Source: Verrucomicrobiaceae bacterium
GTDB taxonomy: Bacteria > Verrucomicrobiota > Verrucomicrobiia > Verrucomicrobiales > Verrucomicrobiaceae
Length of the DNA stretch: 64,000 nucleotides
NCBI GenBank assembly: GCA_021151605.1
Contig: JAGKWZ010000007.1
Span: 1 to 64,000 of the forward strand
Direction: 5' to 3'
Shown here: positions 1-7,625 of the stretch, in pieces
Layout of the letters: every line of letters starts with the position of its first letter
Position numbering within the stretch: position 1 is the first letter of the stretch
Made by a program: the position numbers and the translations under genes
The notes under the pieces: generated by a model
The model's database searches: none
What the model was told of the DNA's origin: nothing
What the model saw: the letters and a program-made list of their open reading frames with translations, nothing else

Positions 1-233
1 ATGTCTGGCTTTTCTGTTTTTTCTGTTGGCTGTGGCTGTTGTGCCTGTGCTTCTTCTTCAATTAACTTGTATTTGCCTTTATCCTCGCCGCGATAGTGCC
101 GTGCATAGGCGAACTCGAGGAGCTGGAGGATGCCGTAGCTCTCCTCCAGGGTGCGGCTGGGATCGGTGGCCCAGGCATAAAATGCATCCGCTGAGGTATC
201 GTCCGGTAGGTTGTCGGAAGGGGCCGTCTTCAT
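1..233 (-). CDS. Partial hypothetical protein, 3' end beyond the window
   Basis: On the minus strand an ATG at 233 opens a frame that stays open to the window edge (77 codons). It begins MKTAPSDNLPDDTSADAFYA and continues with an acidic, helix-prone stretch (about residues 28-48) and then a Glu/Gln/Pro/Lys-rich tail. The composition is hydrophilic and protein-like, with no signal peptide or membrane segment. It points away from the RapA-like gene, so the two would be divergent. I do not recognise a family and no Shine-Dalgarno is visible. It could be the N-terminus of a longer protein, because low-complexity QPQPTEKTEK-type sequence often links domains. The evidence is an open frame with plausible codon use only. 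Confidence 0.45.
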   Translation of the reverse strand, partial: MKTAPSDNLPDDTSADAFYAWATDPSRTLEESYGILQLLEFAYARHYRGEDKGKYKLIEEEAQAQQPQPTEKTEKPD

Positions 234-481
234 GCAGAAGAAGACTGCGGGAAACAGCGGTGCTTTGACAAGGCAAAACCATGTCAGGGGCTGCGAAAGC
301 TATAGGTCTGAGAGGCATCGCTCGGCTGCCTGAGGAAGCTGCGAGCTTAGGAATTACGAAGATCGGTGAGGGAAAAAAGCAATCATGCCTTGCGGCGTGC
401 TGCTCCAGCATTGATCCGCCTGGAATCGAGCTTGCAGAAGGGACTTGCGCCCCTACCATCGCGGCCCTTTTTCTCGAAAAC

Positions 482-3214
482 ATGGAACAACCTCTTCCTG
501 GACAACGCTGGGTCAGTAACAATGAGCCCGAACTGGGGCTTGGTGTAGTCATGAAGGCCCAGTTTGGGCGCGTGGAACTCTTTTTCCCAGCGGCTGGGGA
601 GATGCGCCAATACTCACTCATGGGAGCACCGCTGCGCCGGGTGCGCTTCCAGCCGGGGGACACGGTCAAAACTCACGAGGGCAAGCAGATCGAAGTGGAG
701 AGCACGGAGGAGCGCCAGGGGATGCTCTTTTACAAAGGCAAGGACGTGGAGATCAGCGAGGCGGAACTGGCGGATACGATCAGTTTCAGCAAACCGCAGG
801 ACCGTCTGATGGCGAGCCAGATCGATGACCTAGTGACCTTTGACCTGCGTGTGGAGGCGCTGCAGCGCCGCGCGCAGATCCGCCAGTCCACGGTGCGTGG
901 GCTCTGCGGCGGGCGTGTGGACCTGCTGCCGCATCAGATGTTCATCGCGAATGAAGTGGGCAATCGTCTCGTGCCGCGTGTGCTGCTGGCGGATGAAGTG
1001 GGCCTGGGCAAGACCATCGAGGCGGCGCTGATCCTGCATCGCCTGCACCTCACGGGCCGCGCGGAGCGTGTGCTGATCTTGGTGCCGGATGCGCTGGTGC
1101 ATCAGTGGTTCGTGGAGCTGTATCGCCGCTTCCATCTCTGCTTCTCGATCTATGACGAGAATCGCTGCGACGAGGTGGAGACGGAGGAGGAAAGCGCGAA
1201 TCCTTTCCTGGAAAGCCAGCTCGTCATTTGCAGCACCACTTTCCTGGCGAAGTCGCCGAACCGCGCCGCGCAAGCGATGGAGGCCGGCTGGGACCTGCTG
1301 ATCGTGGATGAGGCGCATCATCTGGAATGGAGCACGCAGGGCGCGAGCGCCAGCTACGCGATGGTGGAGACGCTGACGGCGAAGATCCCCGGCCTGCTGC
1401 TGCTGACTGCCACACCCCAACAGCTCGGACCCGAGGGCCACTTTGCCCGTCTGCGCCTTCTGGATGCGAACCGCTACGCCGATCTGGAGCAGTTCCTGGA
1501 AGAGTCGAAGCACTACGAAGAGGTGGCCAGTGCGGTGGATCGTCTGCTGGAGGGAAAGAACCTCAGCGCGGCGGACCAGAAGCTCTTTGCCAAAAAATCC
1601 CCGCACGTGCAGTCGCTGGCGAAGGAGACGAAGGATGGCACCGAAGGCGCACGCGAAAAGCTCGTGGCGGCGCTGCTGGATGAGTTCGGCACAGGCCGTG
1701 TGATGTTCCGCAACACGCGTGCGGCGCTGAGCGGCTTCCCCGAACGCAAGGCACAGCTTGCGCCCATCGACGGCGGGGATGATCCGCTGGAGGCGAAGGT
1801 CAAGTGGCTCGCGGCTTTGCTGAAGAAACTGGGCGAACAAAAGGTGCTGCTCATCTGCCGAACGCGAAAGCTGGCCGAGGAGATCAATGAGCGCCTGCTG
1901 CGCGAGGTGAATGTGACCGCCGCGCTCTTCCATGAAGGTCTCACGCTGATGCAGCGCGACCGTCAGGCGGCTTTCTTTGCCGAAGAGGAGGCGGGTGCCC
2001 GCATCCTGCTCTGTTCTGAGATCGGTAGCGAGGGCCGCAACTTCCAGTTCGCGCATCATTTGGTGCTCTTTGACCTGCCGCCTGACCCCGAGTTGATCGA
2101 GCAGCGGATCGGCCGACTGGACCGCATCGGCCAGACGAGCACGATCCACATCCACGTGCCCTACATCAAAGCGAGCGCCGAGGAAGTGCTGGCCCGCTGG
2201 TATGATGAAGGCCTCGACGCCTTTGAAAAGAACCTCCACGGTGCCACCGAGATCGCCCAGGGCTTGCAGGACTCGCTGAACCCGCTGCTGGAAGACTTTA
2301 ATGCCAAGGCGCTAACCGCTTTCCTGAAGGAAACCAAGACGCTGCGCAGTCAGGTGACGAAGAAGCTGGAGCGTGGCCATGATCGACTGCTCGAGCTGAA
2401 CTCCTGCAAACCCGAGCAGGCCGATGCGGTGATTGATATCATCCGCAAGCTCGATGCCGACGATGAATTTGAGGAGTTCTTCATCCGCCTCGTGGATCAC
2501 TTCGGGCTCGAAGTGGAGGAGATGGAGAACCGCAGCTACGTCTTCAAGCGCGGCGACTTGATCACCGATGCCTTCCCGGCACTGCCCGAGGAAGGATTGA
2601 CCGTCACCTTTGATCGCCAGCGTGCCATCACGCGGGAAAACATCGCTTTGCTCACGCCGGATCACCCCATCGTGCGTGGTGCGCTGGACCTGCTGCTCGG
2701 CGGTGAAGGTGGCAATTCCAGCTTCGCTGCATGGCGTGGATCAGGTGTCGAAGGACTCATGCTGGAGACGCACTTCGTCGTCGAATGCGTGGCACCTTCT
2801 GCCCTGAATGCCGACCGTTTCCTGGCCCCCGTGCCCATCCGTGTGGTCGTGGATCATGCGGGCAAAGATCGTCGCAGCGACACCGCCTACCTGCATGCCA
2901 AGCTCGACAAGAGCAACCCCACGCGCCTGCTGGAAAAGCCACCCGTGCGCAAGAAGCTCTTCCCCGACATGCTCAGTGCCTCGCGCAAGATCGCCGAGAC
3001 GGAGATGAAGAAGCTCGTCGCCGAAGCCATCACCACCATGAAGGAAAAGATCCAGGCGGAGATCGACCGGCTCGAAGCGCTGCGCGTGCACAACGATCAC
3101 GTGCGCCCGGAAGAGATCGAAGCTCTCAAAGCCCAGATCACTGCGCTGGAAGAAGCGCTCGGCGGAGCTCGCCTGCGGCTGGATGCGCTGATGCTGGTGC
3201 TGCAGTCGAAGTGA
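482..3214 (+). CDS. rapA: RapA-like Swi2/Snf2 ATPase, RNA polymerase recycling
   Basis: About 910 aa, close to E. coli RapA (968 aa) and collinear with it from end to end. RapA binds RNA polymerase and uses ATP to recycle it after transcription. The N-terminus MEQPLPGQRWVSNNEPELGL matches the RapA start (GQRW..ESELGLG), which is why I start at 482 although the frame is open from 281. Visible motifs: Tudor-like N-terminal domain, Walker A ADEVGLGKT (G174-T178), DEAH box at 276-279, LLLTATPQQLG, then the second RecA lobe with LLCSEIGSEGRNFQF and EQRIGRLDRIGQ near residue 540. The C-terminus RLDALMLVLQSK also matches RapA. Compared with E. coli there is a deletion between the two lobes, around residues 430-450. 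It is cytoplasmic, and no Shine-Dalgarno is evident. Confidence 0.93.
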   Translation: MEQPLPGQRWVSNNEPELGLGVVMKAQFGRVELFFPAAGEMRQYSLMGAPLRRVRFQPGDTVKTHEGKQIEVESTEERQGMLFYKGKDVEISEAELADTISFSKPQDRLMASQIDDLVTFDLRVEALQRRAQIRQSTVRGLCGGRVDLLPHQMFIANEVGNRLVPRVLLADEVGLGKTIEAALILHRLHLTGRAERVLILVPDALVHQWFVELYRRFHLCFSIYDENRCDEVETEEESANPFLESQLVICSTTFLAKSPNRAAQAMEAGWDLLIVDEAHHLEWSTQGASASYAMVETLTAKIPGLLLLTATPQQLGPEGHFARLRLLDANRYADLEQFLEESKHYEEVASAVDRLLEGKNLSAADQKLFAKKSPHVQSLAKETKDGTEGAREKLVAALLDEFGTGRVMFRNTRAALSGFPERKAQLAPIDGGDDPLEAKVKWLAALLKKLGEQKVLLICRTRKLAEEINERLLREVNVTAALFHEGLTLMQRDRQAAFFAEEEAGARILLCSEIGSEGRNFQFAHHLVLFDLPPDPELIEQRIGRLDRIGQTSTIHIHVPYIKASAEEVLARWYDEGLDAFEKNLHGATEIAQGLQDSLNPLLEDFNAKALTAFLKETKTLRSQVTKKLERGHDRLLELNSCKPEQADAVIDIIRKLDADDEFEEFFIRLVDHFGLEVEEMENRSYVFKRGDLITDAFPALPEEGLTVTFDRQRAITRENIALLTPDHPIVRGALDLLLGGEGGNSSFAAWRGSGVEGLMLETHFVVECVAPSALNADRFLAPVPIRVVVDHAGKDRRSDTAYLHAKLDKSNPTRLLEKPPVRKKLFPDMLSASRKIAETEMKKLVAEAITTMKEKIQAEIDRLEALRVHNDHVRPEEIEALKAQITALEEALGGARLRLDALMLVLQSK

Positions 3215-3227
3215 TGAGCCTGACCAT

Positions 3228-3252
3228 CGAGCCTCATATAGAATGAGGTTCG
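3228..3252 (+). terminator. Hairpin just after the RapA-like gene
   Basis: A stem of about 10 bp (CGAGCCTCAT paired with ATGAGGTTCG, one G-T wobble) around a 5-nt loop starts 13 nt after the RapA stop codon. It lacks a strong T-tract, so it may be a weak terminator or an mRNA-stabilising stem. It ends just before a GTG at 3253 that could otherwise start the next gene, which supports the later ATG at 3340 for that gene. Confidence 0.4.
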
Positions 3253-3339
3253 GTGTGTTTCTCGACATTCGAAGGAAGCCGGAATGGCGTTGCCGTGTGG
3301 CATGATGAGTGCGGATCATGGGGACGTCATTTCCCCCCA

Positions 3340-4596
3340 ATGATCTTCCCCCCTTCACTTCGGATCGTGCTCGCCCTAGGTGCGTCGCTTTTCACGGTCT
3401 CTGCTTCCGCGGCCTCGCCGGAGAATGATCTCCTGCAAGTCACCACGCCGATCATCCCTCCGCCGGACATTCCCGAGGAGCCACTGCCTGGGTTCCGTCT
3501 CGCAAGACTAACCTTCGAGCGCGAGTTCGACTCGCCTGTCATGCTCGCCACGATCCCGGAAGGCAAAGGCGAGCAGGTGGTGGCGATGCAGCGCGGTGAG
3601 TTCTGCGCGGTTCGCGTGGAGGATGCCACCTGGCGGCCATTCCTCGACTTCCGCGAGCGCATGAAGGACATCCTGCTTTTCGAGGAGGGCGTGCATGGCA
3701 TCGCCTTTCATCCTCAGTTCGCCACGAACCGCCTCTTTTACCTCAGCTACACGCAGAATGAACCTCGGCGCACGGTCATCAGCGAGATGAAAGCCACGCT
3801 GGGTGATGCACCCACCGCCATGCCGGAGACGGAGCGCGTGGTGCTGGAGATCCAGCAGCCGCTGGCGGATCACTGGGGCGGTCATTTGCTCTTCGGGCCG
3901 GATGGCATGCTCCACATCGCGCTCGGTGATGGAGGCATGAGAGATGACCCCTACGCGCTGGCTCAGAATCCCTGGGTGCTGCATGGCAAGGTGCTGCGCA
4001 TCGATGTGAATGGTCGCAATGGCGCGCTGCCTTATGCCATCCCGGAGGACAATCCCTTCGCCAAGGATCAGATGGTGCGGAAGGAGATCTACGCTGTTGG
4101 TTTGCGGAATCCCTGGGGTCTCAGTTTTGATGCCAAAACAGGCCGCCTCTGGTGCGCCGATGTCGGCCAGGATCTGTGGGAGGAGATCAATCTCATCAAA
4201 CCTGGTGCCAACTACGGCTGGAGTCATCGCGAAGGCCCCACGGGCACCGCTTTCCATCCGAAGCCGCTGCTGGCAGGCACCGACTCCACCGATCCCGTCC
4301 ACGCCTACACGCGTCTCAGAGGCGAGGGCATCTGCATCGTCGGCGGGCATCTATATCGTGGCAGCAAGCTCGCGGGGCTCGATGGTGCCTACCTCTTCGC
4401 CGACTGGGGCTACGGCCATGTCTGGGCGCTGGAGATGGATGCCGAAGCACACCCGATGCGCCGCCTCGTGCTCCAGCGCGGGCCTCATCCGCATAAGTTC
4501 AATCCCACGCTCGTCACCGCAGATCCTGATGGCGAGCCCATCCTGCTCTCCCAGGACGGCGGACTTTACCGCCTGGAGATGGAGCCGGTGGATTGA
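3340..4596 (+). CDS. Secreted PQQ-dependent aldose sugar dehydrogenase (GSDH family)
   Basis: 418 aa from ATG 3340. This start gives a clear signal peptide (MIFPPSLRIVLALGASLF.., cleavage after ASA); the frame is open upstream to a GTG at 3253. The body is a six-bladed beta-propeller of the glucose/sorbosone dehydrogenase type (YliI/Asd-like), which oxidises aldoses with PQQ and calcium in the periplasm. Family signatures visible in order: EEGVHGIAFHPQF, WGGHLLFGPDGMLHIALGDGG, GKVLRIDVNG, AVGLRNPWGLSFD, CADVGQDLWEEINLI, GANYGWSHREG, and a late YLFADWGYGHVWAL. The LRNPW and DVGQ motifs line the PQQ pocket in characterised relatives. Whether this copy uses PQQ cannot be read from the sequence. 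It precedes a small metal-binding protein gene and a PQQ-like beta-propeller gene. Confidence 0.88.
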   Translation: MIFPPSLRIVLALGASLFTVSASAASPENDLLQVTTPIIPPPDIPEEPLPGFRLARLTFEREFDSPVMLATIPEGKGEQVVAMQRGEFCAVRVEDATWRPFLDFRERMKDILLFEEGVHGIAFHPQFATNRLFYLSYTQNEPRRTVISEMKATLGDAPTAMPETERVVLEIQQPLADHWGGHLLFGPDGMLHIALGDGGMRDDPYALAQNPWVLHGKVLRIDVNGRNGALPYAIPEDNPFAKDQMVRKEIYAVGLRNPWGLSFDAKTGRLWCADVGQDLWEEINLIKPGANYGWSHREGPTGTAFHPKPLLAGTDSTDPVHAYTRLRGEGICIVGGHLYRGSKLAGLDGAYLFADWGYGHVWALEMDAEAHPMRRLVLQRGPHPHKFNPTLVTADPDGEPILLSQDGGLYRLEMEPVD

Positions 4597-4637
4597 AAAA
4601 AGCCGCGTTTCCTTTTGCCATCTCCTGCGATTTGAGA

Positions 4638-4670
4638 TTCGTACGAAGGAAGGCATTTTTGCAAAAATGC
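4638..4670. promoter_or_regulatory. Two adjacent perfect palindromes, candidate operator
   Basis: TTCGTACGAA (4638-4647) and the 18-bp GCATTTTTGCAAAAATGC (4653-4670) are both perfectly self-complementary. They lie 5 bp apart, in the gap before the YHS-type gene that starts at 4706. The second has almost no loop, so it fits a dimeric protein-binding dyad better than a terminator. The regulator is unknown. Confidence 0.35.
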
Positions 4671-4705
4671 ACTCTGCTAAACATTCGAATCCCACACCAT
4701 TCACT

Positions 4706-4912
4706 ATGAAACGCATCCTCTTCTTCGCGCTGATTGCTCTTGGTTCTGCCAGCGCTGCTCCCGTGAATTCTACCTGCATCATGAGTGGCAAGCCCATCAA
4801 GCCAGGAGTGACCTCCGAGTATAAAGGCAAGACCATCGGCTTTTGCTGCGTGAACTGCAAAGCCCGCTTTGACTCGGCTCCTGACAAGTTCGGCAAGAAG
4901 ATCGCCCGCTGA
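4706..4912 (+). CDS. Small secreted YHS-type metal-binding protein
   Basis: 68 aa from ATG 4706: a signal peptide (MKRILFFALIALGSASA) followed by one mini-domain. The domain has the YHS/TRASH pattern: Cys-Ile-Met-Ser-Gly-Lys-Pro, then YKGKTIGFCCVNCKARF and a terminal PDKFGKKI. Three or four cysteines could ligate copper or another soft metal. In YHS proteins this fold is usually a metal sensor or chaperone module fused to larger enzymes. Here it stands alone and is exported. It sits between two PQQ-type beta-propeller genes and is followed by a strong terminator, so it may be the last gene of the unit starting at 3340. It could serve as a periplasmic metal carrier, but that is inference. Confidence 0.75.
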   Translation: MKRILFFALIALGSASAAPVNSTCIMSGKPIKPGVTSEYKGKTIGFCCVNCKARFDSAPDKFGKKIAR

Positions 4913-4937
4913 AGTCTAGGCTGTCTGCAAATTCACG

Positions 4938-4971
4938 AAAGGCGGAGTTGGCTGACCAACTCCGCTTTTTT
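4938..4971 (+). terminator. Rho-independent terminator after the YHS gene
   Basis: A perfect 10-bp GC-rich stem (GCGGAGTTGG, 4942-4951, with CCAACTCCGC, 4956-4965) closes a CTGA tetraloop and runs directly into a T6 tract. Three A residues upstream can extend the stem with the T-tract. It separates the YHS gene from the beta-propeller gene at 5005. Confidence 0.9.
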
Positions 4972-5004
4972 CATGCGTTCATGGCTCAAGTTTAAACCAT
5001 CTCC

Positions 5005-6255
5005 ATGAAACGACTCATTTTCTCCGCCCTCCTTCCATTGCTCTCCGTTCAGGCGGCGAACTGGCCCATGTGGCGCGGCCCCAATGGTGACGGCACCACG
5101 ACTGAGTCCGGCCTGCCAGAAAAGTGGAGCCAGACCGAGAATGTGGCCTGGAAAGTCGAGCTGCCCGATCGTGGGAACTCCACACCTGTCGTGTGGGGTG
5201 ACAAGGTCCTTATCACCCAGGCCATCGAAAAGATCGGGAAGCGCCTGCTGCTCTGCTTTGACCGCAAGACGGGCAAACAGCTCTGGGAAGCTGGCACTAC
5301 CTATAAGGAGCCTGAACTGACTCACGCCACCAACCCTTACTGTGCTGCGTCTCCGGCCACCAATGGCGAACAGATCGTCGTCTTCCACGCCAGCGCGGGT
5401 GTCTTTTGCTACGACATGAATGGCAAGGAACTCTGGAAGCGCACCGACCTCGGCAAGCAGCACCACATCTGGGGTAATGGCACATCACCCGTGATCGCTG
5501 GAGACCGAGTTTTCCTCAATTTTGGCCCTGGTGCCAAGACGACGCTGTATGCCTTTGATCTAAAAACCGGCAACACCCTCTGGCAGCACGACGAGCCCGG
5601 CGGTGCTTCCGGCGAAGGCTCAGACAAAAAATGGCTCGGCTCCTGGGCAGACCCGCTCTTCCGCAAGGTCGGCAGCCGCTATGAACTCATCCTCAGCTAT
5701 CCTGGCCGCGTGGCCGCCTTTGACCCGACCGCAGGCAAGCAGCTCTGGACCTGCGACGGTCTGAACGCTCTGGTCTATAACTCCCCGCTTATGACGCCAG
5801 AAAACGTCGTGATTGCCTTTGGCGGCTACGGCGGCAAGGGGGTCGCCGTCAAAGCCGGCGGAGAAGGCGACGTGACTGAAAAAAGACTCTGGCACCTGCC
5901 AAAAGTCAGCCAGCGCATCGGCAGTGGAGTCATCCATGAAGGCCATCACTATATTCTCAGCGACGGCGGCATCGCTGAATGTCGCGACCTCAAAACGGGC
6001 GAACTGATTTACGCTGAGCGCCTCAAAGGCCCTGGTCCCACCGGCCAGAACTGGTCTTCCCTCGTCCTCAGCGCCGATGGAAAATGCTATGCCGCGAACC
6101 AAGGTGGAGACTGCTTCGTCTTTAAAGCCAGCCCCAAATTTGAGCTGCTAGCCACGAACACCCTTGGCGAAAAAATCATCGGAAGCGTCGCCGTCTCCGA
6201 TGGACAGCTCTTCATTCGCGGTCACAAGAACCTGTGGTGCATCGGGAAGAGGTGA
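5005..6255 (+). CDS. Secreted PQQ-like (BamB-type) beta-propeller protein
   Basis: 416 aa with a signal peptide (MKRLIFSALLPLLSVQA). The mature start ANWPMWRGPNGDGTTTESGL is the hallmark opening of the PQQ_2 beta-propeller proteins abundant in Planctomycetes and Verrucomicrobia. Repeated blade motifs follow: STPVVWGDKVLITQ, LLCFDRKTGKQLWE, FCYDMNGKELWKR, LYAFDLKTGNTLWQ, VAAFDPTAGKQLWTCDG. These are tryptophan-docking repeats of the type found in BamB and quinoprotein dehydrogenases, but I see no dehydrogenase active-site disulfide. The protein is therefore likely a periplasmic scaffold or substrate-binding propeller, not an enzyme. It has its own upstream boundary, the terminator at 4938-4971. 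Confidence 0.85.
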   Translation: MKRLIFSALLPLLSVQAANWPMWRGPNGDGTTTESGLPEKWSQTENVAWKVELPDRGNSTPVVWGDKVLITQAIEKIGKRLLLCFDRKTGKQLWEAGTTYKEPELTHATNPYCAASPATNGEQIVVFHASAGVFCYDMNGKELWKRTDLGKQHHIWGNGTSPVIAGDRVFLNFGPGAKTTLYAFDLKTGNTLWQHDEPGGASGEGSDKKWLGSWADPLFRKVGSRYELILSYPGRVAAFDPTAGKQLWTCDGLNALVYNSPLMTPENVVIAFGGYGGKGVAVKAGGEGDVTEKRLWHLPKVSQRIGSGVIHEGHHYILSDGGIAECRDLKTGELIYAERLKGPGPTGQNWSSLVLSADGKCYAANQGGDCFVFKASPKFELLATNTLGEKIIGSVAVSDGQLFIRGHKNLWCIGKR

Positions 6256-6346
6256 ATTTCATCATCAAGCCATGCCACCGGCCGCTAGGCATTAACTTGG
6301 CTACACGAATGGATGCGTTCACCTTTCCTGCTCATTAAAGTCAGCC

Positions 6347-6889
6347 ATGCGAGTCGGATTAATTCGTCATTTTCAGGTTTTGGAGCCAATGCCGAGAGGG
6401 TGGGTGACGATGGATGAACTCCTGGCATGGCGGGCTAGGTATGATTCCGCAGCGGTTTCCCCAGTTCCTCTGTCGCTCGAAGGTGGGAACTGGGCTCGAT
6501 GCTATGCTAGTGACTTGTCTCGGGCTCATCAAACAGCCCAAGCGGTGTATGCAGGCGAGATTTTTCCACTCTCTGAGCTTCGGGAGGCCGAGTTTGCGCC
6601 TTTTCAGTCGAGGTACCTGCGACTTCCCTTCAGCCTATGGACCTGGCTGGTGCGGCTAGCCTGGATGACTGGCCATGAATCTCAGCGTCGGCTTCGAGAT
6701 GATTTTCTCGGACGGATGAGGCGTGTGGCAGATCTTATCGAGGCGCAAAAGGAGGACCATTTGATGGTTTCCCACGCTGGAATGATGTTTTACCTCAGAA
6801 AAGAGCTTCTAAGCCGTGGCTTTTTCGGTCCGAAGTTTGGCATCGCCGAGAACGCTCGGCTGTATGTTTTTGAGCGGAAGCGGGTCTAA
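6347..6889 (+). CDS. Histidine phosphatase family protein
   Basis: 180 aa, cytoplasmic. The phosphoglycerate-mutase-like fold is shown by the N-terminal catalytic LIRHF (Arg7-His8; the usual third residue Gly is Phe here), the phosphate-pocket stretch YASDLSRAHQTAQ, and the second histidine in VSHAGMM (His143). Family members are phosphohydrolases (cobalamin-phosphate, SixA-like, sugar or nucleotide phosphatases). The substrate cannot be told from sequence. A Trp-rich segment around residues 95-110 (SLWTWLVRLAWM) is unusual for the family and may form a cap. The gene is isolated, with 91 nt before it and 162 nt after it. Confidence 0.8.
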   Translation: MRVGLIRHFQVLEPMPRGWVTMDELLAWRARYDSAAVSPVPLSLEGGNWARCYASDLSRAHQTAQAVYAGEIFPLSELREAEFAPFQSRYLRLPFSLWTWLVRLAWMTGHESQRRLRDDFLGRMRRVADLIEAQKEDHLMVSHAGMMFYLRKELLSRGFFGPKFGIAENARLYVFERKRV

Positions 6890-6957
6890 AATGCCCCGAA
6901 TTTCCGAATTTCGTGCCTGGAATGGCACTGGGCGTCGGTATTTACCATGTATTTAAA

Positions 6958-6987
6958 TTGACGCTACGTGGGCAATCTGGGTAATCT
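6958..6987 (+). promoter_or_regulatory. Weak candidate promoter for cassette gene B
   Basis: TTGACG at 6958-6963 and TAATCT at 6982-6987 are spaced by 18 bp, about 65 nt before the B start. The -10 match is poor, so this is only a pointer within the 162-nt gap before the cassette. Confidence 0.22.
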
Positions 6988-7051
6988 CAACGCAAATCCC
7001 AGTATTAGGTCCAAATCCACAAGCTAGAAACCGCACGCTACCACCCTTCCC

Positions 7052-7582
7052 ATGAAAGCGAACTCTCTCTTCTCCGGCAGTCGGCTCCCTTCTTCAATCA
7101 AGTCAGGCTTCTCTCTTGTAGAGGTCGTTCTTGCAGTGGGAATCATGGGATTGGGTGTCGTGACGATTCTGGGTTTGCTACCTCATGGGCTGGATATGTC
7201 GCGCCGTACGGCCAATGAGCAGGCGCAAACGCGCATTGTGGACCAGATCGTAGGTGAACTTCAGGCTTCAGACTGGGCTACCATGGGAGGTCTTATCGGC
7301 TCTGGTGGCGGACAGCAGCTGTATCAATTCGATGACCAAGGTCTGCGCACAACGCAATCGCAATACACGACCTATGTAGCTCGTGTGAAAATGGCTGAGG
7401 TTGCCGAAGTTGCGAGTGGAACGATCCTGCCATCTAACAAGACTAATATCCGCAACCAGAATCTCCGCCGGGTAAGCATCGATGTGGCTGCAGTTCAGAA
7501 TGTAAATTTTAATTTCGACGCTCCACCGCCGGCCGCGCAGTTGAAGCGCTTTACCAGCCTTATTGCCAAAATGCGGCCATGA
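7052..7582 (+). CDS. Verru_Chthon cassette protein B, GspI/PilV-like pseudopilin
   Basis: 176 aa. A 19-residue basic leader ends in Gly19, followed by the class III signal FSLVEVVLAVGIMGLGVVTI: cleavage would be G|F, with Glu5 of the mature protein present, then a hydrophobic helix. This is the prepilin form recognised by a PilD-type peptidase. The next segment (LLPHGLDMSRRTANEQAQTR) and the short globular domain are typical of the family named Verru_Chthon cassette protein B in TIGRFAMs. The short length and helix style resemble GspI minor pseudopilins. It is the first gene of the cassette, 43 nt upstream of the giant gene, so the two are likely co-transcribed. The equivalence to GspI is inference from N-terminal pattern and size. 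Confidence 0.82.
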   Translation: MKANSLFSGSRLPSSIKSGFSLVEVVLAVGIMGLGVVTILGLLPHGLDMSRRTANEQAQTRIVDQIVGELQASDWATMGGLIGSGGGQQLYQFDDQGLRTTQSQYTTYVARVKMAEVAEVASGTILPSNKTNIRNQNLRRVSIDVAAVQNVNFNFDAPPPAAQLKRFTSLIAKMRP

Positions 7583-7625
7583 GGCGCTTCTTTTGAGGAG
7601 CCAGATCATTCAACCAATCAAACCT

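Noticed and set aside
79..669. 196-aa minus-strand reading frame over the start of the RapA-like gene
   Set aside because: Overlaps the RapA N-terminus antisense, has Pro/Ser/Arg-rich shadow composition and no domain. The better minus-strand candidate is the frame from 233 to the edge.
830..2239. 469-aa minus-strand frame
   Set aside because: Exact antisense shadow of the RapA-like coding region; His/Gln/Arg-rich, no signature.
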